From positions 13,318,001 through 13,382,000 of the forward strand of contig JAFREQ010000014.1 in NCBI GenBank assembly GCA_025331565.1: 64,000 nt of DNA, written 5' to 3'. How positions within the stretch are numbered: the first letter of the stretch is position 1; each line of letters begins with the position of its first letter. Under the pieces are notes generated by a model. That model worked only from the letters and a program-made list of their open reading frames with translations. It ran no database searches and had not been told where the DNA came from. Source of the DNA: Holacanthus passer. Its lineage: Eukaryota; Chordata; Actinopteri; Pomacanthidae. The position numbers and the translations under genes are program-made. Positions 1 to 11,400 of the stretch are shown piece after piece.

Positions 1-233
1 GGAGTACAGAACTTTTGTCTTTACAATCAAGCTGTTGTTCTTCCCCTTTTAACTCTCTCATTCACGCCTTTCTATAACTGACATCATGTTGCTTTAAACG
101 GCACGGTTTGTCAGAGCCGCCACATAAAGCCAGCAGTCGCAGGACTTGTTATCCTGTCTGGTTTGACGAGGAAAGTTTACTCCTCCCAGAAGGACGTCTG
201 AGCGCTTCAACAAAGGAGGATAGACGAGGAGGT

Positions 234-247
234 GTTGCCATAGCAAC
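234..247. promoter_or_regulatory. RFX X-box-like palindrome
   Basis: GTTGCCATAGCAAC is a near-perfect imperfect palindrome matching the X-box consensus GTNRCC-N(0-3)-RGYAAC bound by RFX transcription factors. It lies in the last ctnnbip1 intron, so a regulatory role is only an inference from the motif. Confidence 0.45.
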
Positions 248-1475
248 CTCGGTTGTCCCAGGAAAGCGAGCTTCCCTGTGGGTTTTGGTGTTTCTGCGAC
301 ATGCTGCATGGCTCGATCGGAGCAGGTGTCATTAGGGGGCCTGGAGGCAAGCTGGAGTGCTAATTACACAGCCAGAGTGTGATCTTCCAATCTCTCTCTC
401 TATCTCTGTGTCGGCCCCATCCCTTCTTACAGAAATACAGCCTCTCTTGTTTCAAATATTACTGCAGCCTTGCACAATCAATACACCATCTTGTTTCTCT
501 TTGTCTGTGTTACAATCCTGGTATCATGCAGTGCTTAAACCTGCCTTTTACAGTGAAAGCCATGTGACATAGAGCAGCGACCCACCTCTGTTTGGCAACT
601 CTAGCAGGGCAGAGTGGTATTGATTCTTACTTTATCCTGTTCCTCACTGCAGCATGAATCAGAGCCAGAGACTCAGATTTATGAAGTACCACATCTATTC
701 ACTGAAACGCAGGGGCTTCCTTAAATACACACTCTGTCCCAAGTGAGTCAATACGTATGTGGTTGTATAGACAAATGCTAAAGGTTATTTTCCAACTCCG
801 ATGTGCGGAGTCATTCAATTTTCTCTCTAATGATCTCTCAACGGGAACCAAAAGTTTTAACAAAAGCAATTTTGAGTTCTGGACCTGCTCCCTGAAAATC
901 TGCTGCCTTATCATCAAGTTTACTTTCTGGATGTGGCCTATAAAATGTCAAATTAATTAAATCCTTCTTTAAAGGATCCATTTAGAAAAGTGACTCAGAA
1001 AACTGTTTGCTGCTGCTTAAACCTCATTTCATTGCTCGTTAAATCTCTGAAATATCACTGTGTGAAGTGGAGAGCAAACTGTTGCATAAATCTGACATTC
1101 TCCGTGGAATCACTCATTTGCATGTTGTGTACTTAATTAGATTTTTTTTTTTTTTTGGTTCACATTCAGGCTTGAAAAACTACACAGCATGAAATGTTGC
1201 AAAACACTGACATCGCTATCTTGTTTTGGTCACTTTGTAATATTATGACAAATATATGGCTGCAGCTAATTAGAATAGACAAATTGACTTAAATTGTTAG
1301 ATTCTCTTTTTTATTCTGTCTCTTTTTTTGTTAATTTCAGCCAATCTTTTCTCAATTACATATTGATTTCTAGTCTCTTAGAAGTGAGAAGAAAGACGCT
1401 GTTGTTTGCTTGTGAATTCGTTCAAGTGAAGAGATGGATGTTCTGGTTCTGGCTGCTTTTGGTGGGATGAAGTAA

Positions 1476-1655
1476 AGGCTGCAACTTCTGATTATTTATT
1501 CATTCATCTCTTTATTATTTTTTTACTTGACTCATCGTTCAAAATCATCTTTAAGGTATTTTTATTTAATGACTTACACAATTGACCAATTACCCAAATT
1601 TATTGTCGATCAATTAATAGAAAAATAGACTTTAGCACTAGATGTTTTTCATAGT
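1476..1655. repeat. degraded dispersed percomorph repeat
   Basis: The left side reads like the terminus (GGCTGCAAC...GATTATTT) and the right side like the internal ATCAATTAATAGAAAAATAG part of the common teleost repeat whose best copy here is at 48102-48359. The middle is strongly diverged. Assigned by pattern memory only. Confidence 0.3.
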
Positions 1656-4366
1656 CAGTGTTCATTAGCTAATTGAAAACAAAAAACACTCTATGTTCCT
1701 TTCCTGCAAAGACTATTTCTGTAATGAGTGAGGGGGCTTTTCTTACTTGGAAAGTATTTATGGAGGACAAATCCGATGACATGACTGTTGTTGCTGTTAT
1801 TTATGTAATCCACCATCCGGAGCCGCTCTGTTTATCCCATTCAAGCCGGGTGAGGAGGGGAACGGTTCACGGTGGAGGGAGGGGCCAGATCTAAACAACC
1901 TAAAAGATCTTTGCTCATAGCCAGCAGCAGTAGTCATCTGCAGCAACCTCCCATCCACTAAAGCAGTCTGATTTTTATCTGTCACTAGGCAACAGCTTTG
2001 AGGGACTTAGCGTTTCCATCACGTTGGCCAGAGCTTGTTTGTGTGTGTGTGTCTGTATTGTGTGTGTGTTTATGGCAGGGCGAGGTCCACATATGACTCT
2101 CAAGCACAGTGCTCAAGTAAAACAGATATAGCCCAGCCGTCCCCTTGGCTATGTGCATGTATTTTGAGAGTATTTCTGCTGGCTCAAGTTACAGAGTGTC
2201 CGACATGTCCCTCGCCTGAACTGGCCGTTACACAAGGGCGAACTCCTTCACACTAACACAGAATGAATCAGACTGGCATTAATTGTGAAAAATGGGTGTT
2301 ATTGCAAGCTCATGTGCCAAAACATCATCTCGAACAGCAGCGCTATTCAGCAGTAGAGTAGTTCAGGACGAGTTCCCCATTGTGTAGTATTACATAATTG
2401 TCTCTTGTTTGAGCATCATTATCCGTACTTGCCGTCTCAAAGCAGATGAGATTCCTGTTATTAACTGAAGTTGAACAGCATGTCTCTGCCAATATTGTTT
2501 TTATCACTCTGTCTCTAGTTTCCTCTCCCAGTGCTGCTTTTGCCTATTGGCTTCCTCTTTGCCATAACCTCATTTGGTGAGCCTATGAGCTCCCATGGGA
2601 AGAGGAACTTGAAAGTTATATTAAAAATTGCCCTCCCCCAAAAATCTCAGTCTTACCAAGCTCACGACGGCTTGAAGAGAAACATGCTAATTGTCTTCCC
2701 TGCAGAGATGGCCAAATGAAACACAAAATTCAGTGTTTGGAGGGTCTGTGCTGCCTGATGAGGAGGGTCCGCCCTTCGTGCCAAATACATGCGCAAGCTC
2801 TCAGTCCCTGGCCTACTTTCATATCTCTACAATAATTAAATCTAACAAGCACTTGAGGGCTGTAGTGGAGAGAGGGTTTTTTTTTTTTGATAGCCGACAT
2901 GCACCAAGTGCCATTAGGAATTCTTCTCAACCCTCTGCAAAGGTGTGGAACATGGTGTTAATGATATTTATGTGATCGTAGCTTGTCAAATGTTTTTATT
3001 TCAGCCCATGATCGTGCTTACTGTAGGCTATGGCACCTAGTTGTCATTTGTCCCTCCCTTCTTTGATGGTTTTAATTAAGGGTTCAAGGGCATTAGGAAT
3101 GTTGCTGTATATACTTTGTGCTCTCATATATTTTACAATCAGTTTACTTCCATTTCCAAGAAGCAAATGCAGTTCACCAGGCTGCCAAGCATGACAGTGC
3201 AAGAGGGATTTTAATACATTCCCACTTCATCTGGCAGAAGCGTTTTTAGCCCTCTCTCTTTTTTTTTTCAGAGGATCTACAGACTGAATTGTCGAAATTT
3301 TAACAAGTGCTTGCCAAGAAATTGGACCGATATGGAAGAACAGTTGGATATATGAGACGCTAAGAGAGCGCAGTGTTTTATTTTAATCTTACTCAAATAG
3401 AATTGCAAAATGTATATTCGTTTATCAGAGAAAAACTGTCTCAGCAGGTGTTGGCAGGTCCAAATGACTTGATGAATCACAGTTGGCAGCGGACTAATGA
3501 ATGATTCCTTGTTAAACAACAGCCAGCTGACAAAGTCCTATTGTGTAGCTGGCAGGAACCATTAGTTGACTCAACCCAGACAAGCCTGCAATTATCGGTT
3601 TGTCCTCATTAACTTGGTAAAAGTGAACGAAGCACAAAAGGAGTGGAAAGAAATCAGACCTTGTGTACTGTAGATCACTTCAGTCTCTTTTCTTTGAGCC
3701 CACTGATTCTTTTTCCACAGCTTAGTGAGGTTAATATCACTAGCTGTAATCTAGCATTGTTTACTGACAGACGATCTCGTGCTTTCACAGCACCGAGCTG
3801 CAACAGCAGAGGAGATTGAACGGTATTGAAGCCTTAGATCTGAGTGTTATCATGGCAGAGCAGGATGCTGCCGTCAGCGGGCCACTCGATGTGTCACAGT
3901 ATCTCCCATCAGGGTGCTGTTATGGCAGACGGCGGCTTTCCACAACAGGTGAACAGGCCAATAGATGAAATTACCTGAATGCACCAAAAGGATTTTCATG
4001 GCCATGTATTCCCTCTCAGCTTTGTAGTCACAGCTGACAGGATTTACAGGATACTGACAGGATCCAAGCACCTGGAGAAAACCCGGCTCGCTTCACACAT
4101 TGCACTAAAATTCGTTTTGGGTGATCAGATCACAAGTGGATAGTTCAGACAGGCTTGTAGACAGAAAAGCAGTGTAGTATGAATGCAAATGCATCAATAA
4201 TCACACTGAATGGCCTTGTTTGTATACAACAAATGTGCCAAACTCTTTTGGGTCCAGCTGATTTGCCTGTTCTGAATAACTCGGTCAATATACCCAAGTC
4301 AAGGTCCTCTTCTCAACTCATACATGACTGAGACTAAATGTATATTTTTTTCTGCAATCCTGTGTT

Positions 4367-4631
4367 TGACAAAGTGTTGAACCTTGCTCCATCCTTGCTT
4401 GTTTGGATCAGTCCACAACTTTCACAGTCTTTTGTTGCTCCTGTCCCAACTTGTTTGAAACATGTTGCTGCCATCAAATTCAGAATAAGCAGATATTTAC
4501 AAAACAAACTAATATATTGTCTTTGTACTGTTTTCTATTTCATGTGTGTCAAAAAGGATTAACAAATGATCACACTCTGTTTTATATATGTTTTGCAGAG
4601 CATCCCAACTTTTTTTGGAATCAGTGTTGTA
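4367..4631 (+). mobile_element. non-autonomous DNA transposon (MITE), internally deleted, left end missing
   Basis: Closely similar to the element at 16928-17406: both share the block from AAGTGTTGAACC through GGATCAGTCCACAAC to the terminal CCCAACTTTTTTTGGAATCAGTGTTGTA. Relative to that copy, about 100 nt between 'CCTTGCTTG' and 'TTGGATCAG' are missing, and the left terminal inverted repeat is not recognisable. I know the family as abundant in teleosts but will not assign a superfamily. It sits about 150 bp upstream of the last ctnnbip1 exon. Confidence 0.7.
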
Positions 4632-4780
4632 AATTAGATTGTTTTGGCTTTTATAATGTTTTTATCGCTTTTCCGTTGCAGAAGAAGAATGTATTACATG
4701 AATGTCACTTTCTGTGTAAATTTTCATGAACTTTCCACTTGTTTGAAGCACTTACTTGACATCCTGCTGTTGGTTCTCAG

Positions 4781-4839
4781 GTGCAGAGGACGTGGTGATG
4801 GCGTTCTCACGGTCAGAGACGGAGGATCGGCGCCAGTGA
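4781..4839 (+). CDS. ctnnbip1: ctnnbip1 final coding exon (C-terminus of ICAT)
   Basis: After the acceptor TTGGTTCTCAG, two bases complete a glycine codon, followed by 18 residues ending in a TGA at 4837-4839. The encoded tail (Ala-Glu-Asp-Val-Val-Met-Ala-Phe-Ser-Arg ... Asp-Arg-Arg-Gln) matches the C-terminus of ICAT as I recall it. ICAT is an 81-aa nuclear/cytoplasmic inhibitor that binds beta-catenin and blocks TCF/LEF and p300 binding in Wnt signalling. The extended C-terminal tail encoded here lies along the armadillo groove; by human numbering the contact residues Asp66, Phe71 and Glu75 are all present. Only this exon is in the window. clstn1 follows on the same strand, as in mammals, which supports the call. 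The exon is too short to stand out as an ORF. Confidence 0.93.
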
Positions 4840-5470
4840 CCTTTGCCCCCCACTCCTCCCCCATTCTGCCCCCTCTGCATCCCGCCTTGCCCCCGTCCCG
4901 CCCCGCACGTGATCCACAACAACCCAAAACTCCACAAACACAACACTGATGAGCTCAGGAGAGGATACCTGGGGGGGGCGGAAGAGAAGGGGAAGAGACA
5001 CCAGGAGGTGGCTGCCTCACTCTCCCCCAGCCTTTTCCACCCCCAACTCCTCCTCATACAAGCTGGCACACCATTACCTGAGATGCACTCAAGTGCTTCA
5101 CTGTGGGTTGAAGCCTTGGCAGCAAGGCAGTCAGTGAAAACACTCACAGATTGTGTGGATGAATATCAAATGTAGTTTTCTTTTTTTCTTTTTTTTTGTG
5201 GGTGGGTGGGTTGGTTTTGTTTTGTATTATTTTGTCTGTGTTGAGACTTTAGGCAGTGTTACGTGTTGTATCTGCTGTGGTCACTGGAGGAATTTGACCA
5301 GTCAGCAGCTGATTGAAGCAAAGAGAAATATAGTTTTGGTCAAGCAGCGAGTGTGATGATCGATCGTGTTAGGGGAGAGATTTTAAATTATTTCTTCTTA
5401 CCCTAATTGGGCTGAAATTATTTTTGATTTAGCTGTTGTGTTATAAAGGCTTTTGTATTCTGTCACACAA

Positions 5471-6121
5471 GGGGCCTCATTTATAAACATTTCATGTGTA
5501 TAAAAGGAGAATGAAAGATGCGTACGCCACCTCCCCCGCAAATAAAATCTATATATTAATAATTCTTCTCAGACAATTAGCTTCATTTTATAACAAATTC
5601 AGGCCTGTTTATTTATCATTCTCTTGCAGTAGAAAGTCAGCTGTAGAACCAGAAACAGTCATCAAGTGCAGGGAAGTGAGCTCCAGTGACCTCTGACCTC
5701 TGGCTCTTTTTACCAACATGCAGCTCCACAACATGCTTTTTCATTATCAACCTTTCTTTTTTATTTTAGAATCATTTGGCTTTCAGATCATGCAGGCAGT
5801 GATTTGCTGATCGTCTCTTCATCAGTCAAACCGAAAATATGAACAAAAACAAAAGAGTTAATTGCAACTGAGTCAAGATCTGCATTATTTTACAGCATGT
5901 CTCTTTGTGAACTTGCAGTTTTGTTCACAAGTACAAATACTAGAATGACATGCTGATTGATGTGTGTATTAGCACTCACAACAGGCCTGTCATTAATCCT
6001 TCATGTTTAATTATGGGAGTTAACGAGGCTGCTGACATGATCGATGTGATTCCTCGAAAGAAAACGGCATTAAGGTGAGCGCACACCTTTTTCTTTTTCA
6101 CGGTTTTCTAAATGAGGCCCC
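5471..6121. mobile_element. MITE with GGGGCCTCATTTATAAA-type terminal inverted repeats
   Basis: The left end GGGGCCTCATTTATAAAC and the right end TTTTCTAAATGAGGCCCC are inverted repeats of about 18 bp with few mismatches, 651 bp apart. I recognise these termini from a very common teleost non-autonomous DNA element whose ends read 'ggggcctcatttataaa'. No transposase ORF is present and I could not define a clear target-site duplication. The element lies between the ctnnbip1 stop codon and its probable polyadenylation signals, so it may be part of the mRNA. Confidence 0.75.
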
Positions 6122-7369
6122 CTTTGTTCTTCTGCTGCTTTATTTTGAACCATAGGCTGTTGAGAGTGCAACAATGCTTTTCTCACCAGGAAAGCATTAG
6201 AATTAAAGACACTAGCAGATATAATCACATGAAACATGAAACACAGGTGTACACATTCTCCCTAAACAAATACTGGTTTTGGGTTATTGTGACATGTAAA
6301 ACCTTTTTTTTTTACTGTACAGATAGTTGGGAAAATACAATAATGAATTGATTGTGCCAATTGTATTTTTTTGTTGTTTTTGGTATCTGTAAGATAAAAT
6401 TAACATGATTAAGAAAATTGATAAGAGACGAGCTGTAGTTGTAATTTATTGTTTACTGAATTGACTCCCAGTTCCTCCAGCATATCATTAAGGATGGAGA
6501 ACCAGTAGATAGTGGAAGCCTAACACGAGTCGCTCTTTAACGTCATCAGCAGCGGCTCTTCATTCACACTAAAACACACACAAACTCTAATTTTTAACTA
6601 CCTGTAACTAAACATGTGAGGCCAAACATTAGAACTGTGTGCTATTTCTGACTGTACTGTATCTCTTGCACTATTATCAATGGGATATTTGCAAAAAATA
6701 CATTTTGATATTTAGCACAGAGATTCTATGTTTGTTTCAAAGGGTAAAAGAAAACTTTGTAACCATGTTTTTATTCCTTCAGTAATTTAAAAAAAAACCT
6801 TCTCTGTGTTAATTGACTCAACTGGAATAGCTCAAAGGAATATTTGTTAACAACCGACATGTTTTTCTAGTGACATGCTCAATATTTAATGTGTTTTAAG
6901 TACAGTTTGTTAACTTGTATAACTTAAAATAATTGTAACGTAATGTCCTGAAGCCAAGCATGTCTGCCTCGTGGTTTCTAATGTTCGTTCAAGTGGAGGA
7001 TCTTTGAAGCCTTGCCACAATGACCATTGTTTGTACATTCTTGACGTTCGTGGAAGCTCCTAGCTCTTTTAAAATGTTTCAGAAAAAATACAAACAAATC
7101 ATTTCTCAATGGGTAAAGTCTATCTTTATCCATTCTATCTTGTTGGCAATAACTTCTATTTGAATGTCCTCAGCAATCATCGCAATGTAAACTGCCAACA
7201 GATGTGTCACGCTGTCCGCCTATGACAAAGAAATTTGTCTTTTTATGTTTACTTTTGTTTTAAAACATTCTTTATTTGTCTATGCATTTTTTTTTCCTCT
7301 AAAAGGCGTCTTACTGTACATTTTACCTACCAGGGTTGTTTTACAGCCGTCGTTCAAGTTGTGGATGAA

Positions 7370-7415
7370 TGTGTGTGTGTGCGCGCTTGTGTGTGTGTGT
7401 GTGTGTGTGTGTGTG
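7370..7415. repeat. (TG)n microsatellite
   Basis: Two TG tracts separated by a short GCGCGC interruption, within the probable ctnnbip1 3'UTR. Confidence 0.95.
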
Positions 7416-7517
7416 ATCATTGAACTTGCTACCGGGTTTGATTTTCAGCATGCTGTTGAGTTTGACAAGGATCGATGTATCTTTTTACTGTGATGACCTG
7501 ACGTTGCCTAATTGTCC

Positions 7518-7563
7518 TTTTTTTTTTCTTTTTTTTTTTTTTTTTTTTTTAGTTTTTTTTTTC
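7518..7563. repeat. poly(T) tract
   Basis: A T-rich run of about 45 bases broken by a few C and A residues. It probably explains the Phe-rich ORFs in the + frames here. Confidence 0.95.
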
Positions 7564-7681
7564 GTGTGTTGCCTTTATATTTTATTTTTTCTCTCAGTCG
7601 ACATTGATTAGTTGGTTTCGTTTTGTATGGCTGCTGACCATGTCTTGACTTAATGCTTCCAAATCCTATACCAACTGAACC

Positions 7682-7737
7682 ATTAAAGATATTTTAAACA
7701 GTGGAAATCTGCTTTTTCTTCTTTCCTCCATAATAAA
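7682..7737 (+). terminator. ctnnbip1: candidate ctnnbip1 polyadenylation signals
   Basis: ATTAAA at 7682-7687 and AATAAA at 7732-7737 are the last hexamers before clearly intergenic sequence. A pyrimidine-rich stretch lies between them. The choice between the two cannot be settled from sequence alone. Confidence 0.45.
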
Positions 7738-9354
7738 TTCTTCAAGCGTACAAGATCAGAGATGAGAAACTTATTGTTACAGCTCAGAATGGCTGCTTGT
7801 CTTCAGATGGGGTGTCACGCTGGGCACCCAGGGTATAAAAGTACTCAGCAAAGTCATAATAAGGGTAAAACTATGGTTTCTTTGTTCCTCTTATCGTCTG
7901 CATGTACAGAGGAAAATGATAACTTTGTTCGCTCGGATACGTGAATAATGCAGGTTTGTACACAAAGACGAGTCTGTATATTTGATTAAATCTGAAATAT
8001 TAAGACGCTGAAGCGGACAAAACAATCTACAAGCTCCACTTACTTCCTTATTTTCAAACATTTCTTTCTCATTCGCTCGGTTGTCAATTACAGAAGTTCA
8101 AACTTTGCATTATTCTGCAACCAAGTTTGTGGTGGCTTGTAGAGAAATTCTCAGACTTGCGACTGAGCAACTTCACTCAAGGCCCACTTACTTGCTTCTT
8201 CTGAATCTTACAACTAAATCACACGTTCTTCATCAGAGATTGTTCAGTTGTTATGATTTCTGAAGAGAAAAAGTTCTCTGAATTATATAAAGTTTGATCT
8301 TTTCCAATTCAAAGAAAACTGAGCAGAAGCACCCCATTTGCTGATGAGGACTATGATCTGGTCAAATTTCTTTTAAACAGAGTCCTTTAATTATGATATT
8401 TCCATGTTGGTTCTCACATATTTCAACTTACATGACTTCACATTCAGTGACGTCTCAGCTCCGCACAGACTGACAGAAACAGCAGTGACACCTTGAGCTG
8501 CACGACTCTGCTTTGTGACATCTTAACTGCTGCAGATCTACCTGTCACATAAAGACACGAGTGTTTACCTCGCACTACCCAGCTGCCGCCTCGTACGTCT
8601 TCCTGTCAGGTGTTGAGGCAGGTGTTTAAATCGGGTGCTGTCTGGTCATCAACACGGAACCTGGGCCTCCGTGTTCTTCCTGCGCTAATGACAAGCATCT
8701 GTTCCCGTCCCGTCTTTCACAGATGCACGAGAATCCAGCGATTTAGAAGCAGCCAGCTCTGGGAATAACACACCAGCTGTTGGCAAAGTGTTCGTGCACC
8801 ACTTTAGACTGTAGCTGTCATTTACTGACATTAAAGCTCCTGTTTCTCACTAGAACAAGTTGCTGCTTAGTATTCAAACTCCAACTCTGACCCCTGGTAT
8901 TAGATCCTGGTGTGAGGATCATGTATCCAGATTGTCTTCCTTCCAGATTGTTTTGTGAGTTTACATCCATTGCTGTTATTATTTTAAGACGAGCTCCGAG
9001 ACACACGGAGGAACAATGCCGTCCAGCAGTCATTAGATACAATCTGCGGGCTGCCGGCTGAGATGTAAACAAAGTGCAGCATGTGGCAGCGGCACATTTC
9101 TCCTTCCAGCCGCAATAAGCTCCCTCTCTCTCTGTACACGTGAGCCTGGGCGCTGTGTTTATCCGATGTCAGACAGATCAGAGCCACAGCAGCAGCGTCT
9201 GTGCACCGGCCAGATGATAACTGCCACCAGCGCCATCACGTCACGTTATGCAACTGTGTGTGTGTGTGTGTACTTGTAATATAGTGATGACCAGTGTTGT
9301 GTTGAAGTCCACTCCTGTTAGAGTCGTGTTTCCTGAATCACCGGCTCCACAGTC

Positions 9355-10075
9355 GGGGTAAGGGTTTAGTTTTTTTGGTTAATGTTAGGTGTAGCAGAGA
9401 TTTTGAGAGACATTTTGGTAGATCCTCACAACTTCAAAGGGTAGTTTTAAGGTTCAGATTTGGTTTTAAGGCTTAGATTAGAATTAGGTTTAGGTTAGAG
9501 TCAGGACAGGGAAACTGAACCCCACCTCCAAGTAAATAGGAGAAGGGAGGGAGGTCCTTTCCCCAGTGGTCTCTCTCTCTCCTTCCTTGGTCCCAGACTG
9601 GTTGCAATATCTCCTGAAAAGGGTTTGTAGTTGTTTATTATATTCATCCACATCTTCTCCTGTGGTGTACTATGGCCCATCCATAATTATGAATGGAACT
9701 TAAAACTGAGTTTGTGCTTTTTTGTATGTGAACTCAGATGATGAGATAGTCTGTAGACTGGCATAGCAATGAATAATTTTAACCTATAGGTGATATTGAA
9801 ATGTTAATGTTATTGTGTATTTGTGTCTGTATATATCCATTTTATATATCCAGTGTATTATAGTAATATTTATAACATAAATTATATCGATGGGGATGTT
9901 TTCCCTTGTAATTGTTTAAGTATTTGTTAATATGGGGTTAGAGGTCAAATGTTTTGGGGGATGGGGTCAAGGGTTAGGAGTAAAGGTCGTAGAGTGGAGG
10001 AGGGCGGTGTTGTACTGGGGTTAGGGTCCCTGTTGTGGGACTAATGAAGGAATATCTTATCTTATCTTAGTTATT
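9355..10075. repeat. degenerate GGTTAG-rich low-complexity sequence
   Basis: Clusters of GGTTAG/GGTTTAG/GGGTTAG-like words occur at about 9355-9500 and 9935-10090, with a short TATCT repeat at 10053-10068. The words are irregular, so this is not a telomeric array. Confidence 0.4.
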
Positions 10076-11289
10076 TAATAATGGTTAAGGTTATGGTTGG
10101 GGGCTATGGGATGCATTATCTCAACGAGGGTCCTCACAGGTGTAGAAGTACAAGAAGTACTTTCAGTAAGTGTTTGGGAAGTCAGGTTTTTCTGTTCGGC
10201 ACGCACTCAGTTTGAATGACACTTAAAGTGGTTCTCCATCCAAAATGAATCTTTTGAGCCTCAAACACTTCGTCCCTGCAGGCTGGAAAAAAGCCTCCCT
10301 CCTTCACAGAGAACGGAGCCTGTGGGCTGCTCCAATCCGTGTCAGTAACAATGGATTCTGATGGAGACAGAGAAAAGTATGTCCACAGAAACTTCCCAAA
10401 CCGCTCCTGCAGCATAACCTACTTCTCCTCTATCCATTCACTATTTATCAAACTGTTGTTATTTTGTTTAAAAATAGCTAAATATGCTGGATCTGACGGA
10501 GCTTTGGAGCTCGGAGGAGGGTGACAACATGACACATGAGCAGAGCCAGATTTGGGCATAAATAGGACAACTCATATGGATGAATAGCAGAGATGTGATT
10601 ATTCTGATTGTGTCGAGTGGTTTGAGAAAAATGCATTGTGATACTGGTTCCTAATTTCATAGCATAGTTGACATGTTTCAGTACATTTCACTTTTTTAAC
10701 CCTTTTTCCAGACTGTCCCTCAGCGAACTTGCAGAGGATTTACTGCAAATGTTACAATGGATGATGGACAACTGCATTAAGAAAAAAGATGTTTTACTTA
10801 TTCATTGGGCAGAGAAACTCACTGACCAATGACCAGAGCGAACACACATATTGTCAAATTCTCCCGACTCAAATGTTGCTTAAATGAAATTCAAAGAAAT
10901 AAAAGGGAGATCATACCAGTGAGGATCAAAGCTGCAGTTTAAGCCGCCGCGCCTCAGACATTGCATTGCACAAAAAGGGGATGTAAGCCTGCTGCTAAGT
11001 TGTCTAAAACAATTCACACATACTATCAGACAGCAATAATCTTCTGAAGGGCAGTGCATTGCACGGCAGTTAGAAAACAAACATACAGTAAGTCCTCGGT
11101 GATCTCTCATGTCTCAGCGAGGGAACGGCCAAGACAAACAAGCCAATCCCTCTGCAGATGGGTCTTAAAGGTTCATTATGAGTTGCCAGAAGAGCTTCAA
11201 TGCTCCTTTGCTTGTAATCTATGAGTGTCTTGAACTGAACTGGAGGGATGAACACCATTCAACCAAAGGATTCTGTGTTTGTGTGTCTG

Positions 11290-11400
11290 TTTTGATGACA
11301 TACACACGTATGAACCCGTCACTTAAAATCTCCCATACGTGCCTAGTTGGATTGAGATCTGGTGACTGTAAAGATCGAAGCTTATGATTCACATCCTATG
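11290..11400 (-). pseudogene. Tc1/mariner transposase remnant
   Basis: On the minus strand, 11345-11368 translates to Gln-Ser-Pro-Asp-Leu-Asn-Pro-Thr. This matches the S-P-D-L-N-P block near the third catalytic acidic residue of Tc1-type DDE transposases. The same frame continues Arg-His-Val-Trp, resembling the usual E-H-L-W that follows. Flanking sequence is diverged and no longer reading frame or terminal repeat remains, so this is a short dead fragment. Confidence 0.6.

Larger units (their letters stand above)
1..4780 (+). other. ctnnbip1: ctnnbip1 last intron (3' part)
   Basis: Non-coding sequence that ends in a polypyrimidine/AG acceptor immediately before the final ctnnbip1 coding exon. 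I looked for the upstream ICAT exons (helical N-terminal part of the 81-aa protein) and did not find them, so they should lie before the window start; this is inference. The stretch holds an RFX-like X-box at 234-247, a T run at 1141-1156, a degraded dispersed repeat near 1476-1655, a TG-rich patch near 2037-2070 and part of a MITE at 4367-4631. Small ORFs here show no family resemblance. Confidence 0.75.
4840..7760 (+). other. ctnnbip1: ctnnbip1 3'UTR (end estimated)
   Basis: Sequence after the ctnnbip1 stop. The first 200 bases are GC- and C-rich, which creates antisense ORFs of no evident meaning. The rest is AT-rich with T runs. A MITE occupies 5471-6121, a TG repeat 7370-7415 and a long T tract 7518-7563. 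Likely cleavage signals are ATTAAA at 7682-7687 and AATAAA at 7732-7737; an AATAAA at 5541-5546 lies within the MITE. The 3' boundary is therefore inferred and transcript data could place it earlier. Confidence 0.5.

Noticed and set aside
654..745. ATG after a CTGCAG acceptor-like site, considered as the ctnnbip1 first coding exon
   Set aside because: The translation does not match the ICAT N-terminus and there is no suitable donor or continuation.
4752..5147. 131-codon antisense ORF
   Set aside because: Lies over the ctnnbip1 terminal exon and GC-rich 3'UTR; explained by base composition.
5541..5546. AATAAA as the main ctnnbip1 poly(A) signal
   Set aside because: It lies inside the MITE; usable in principle but not preferred over the distal signals without transcript data.
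9355..10090. GGTTAG-rich words considered as interstitial telomeric repeat
   Set aside because: The units are irregular and not tandem, so it is ordinary low-complexity sequence.
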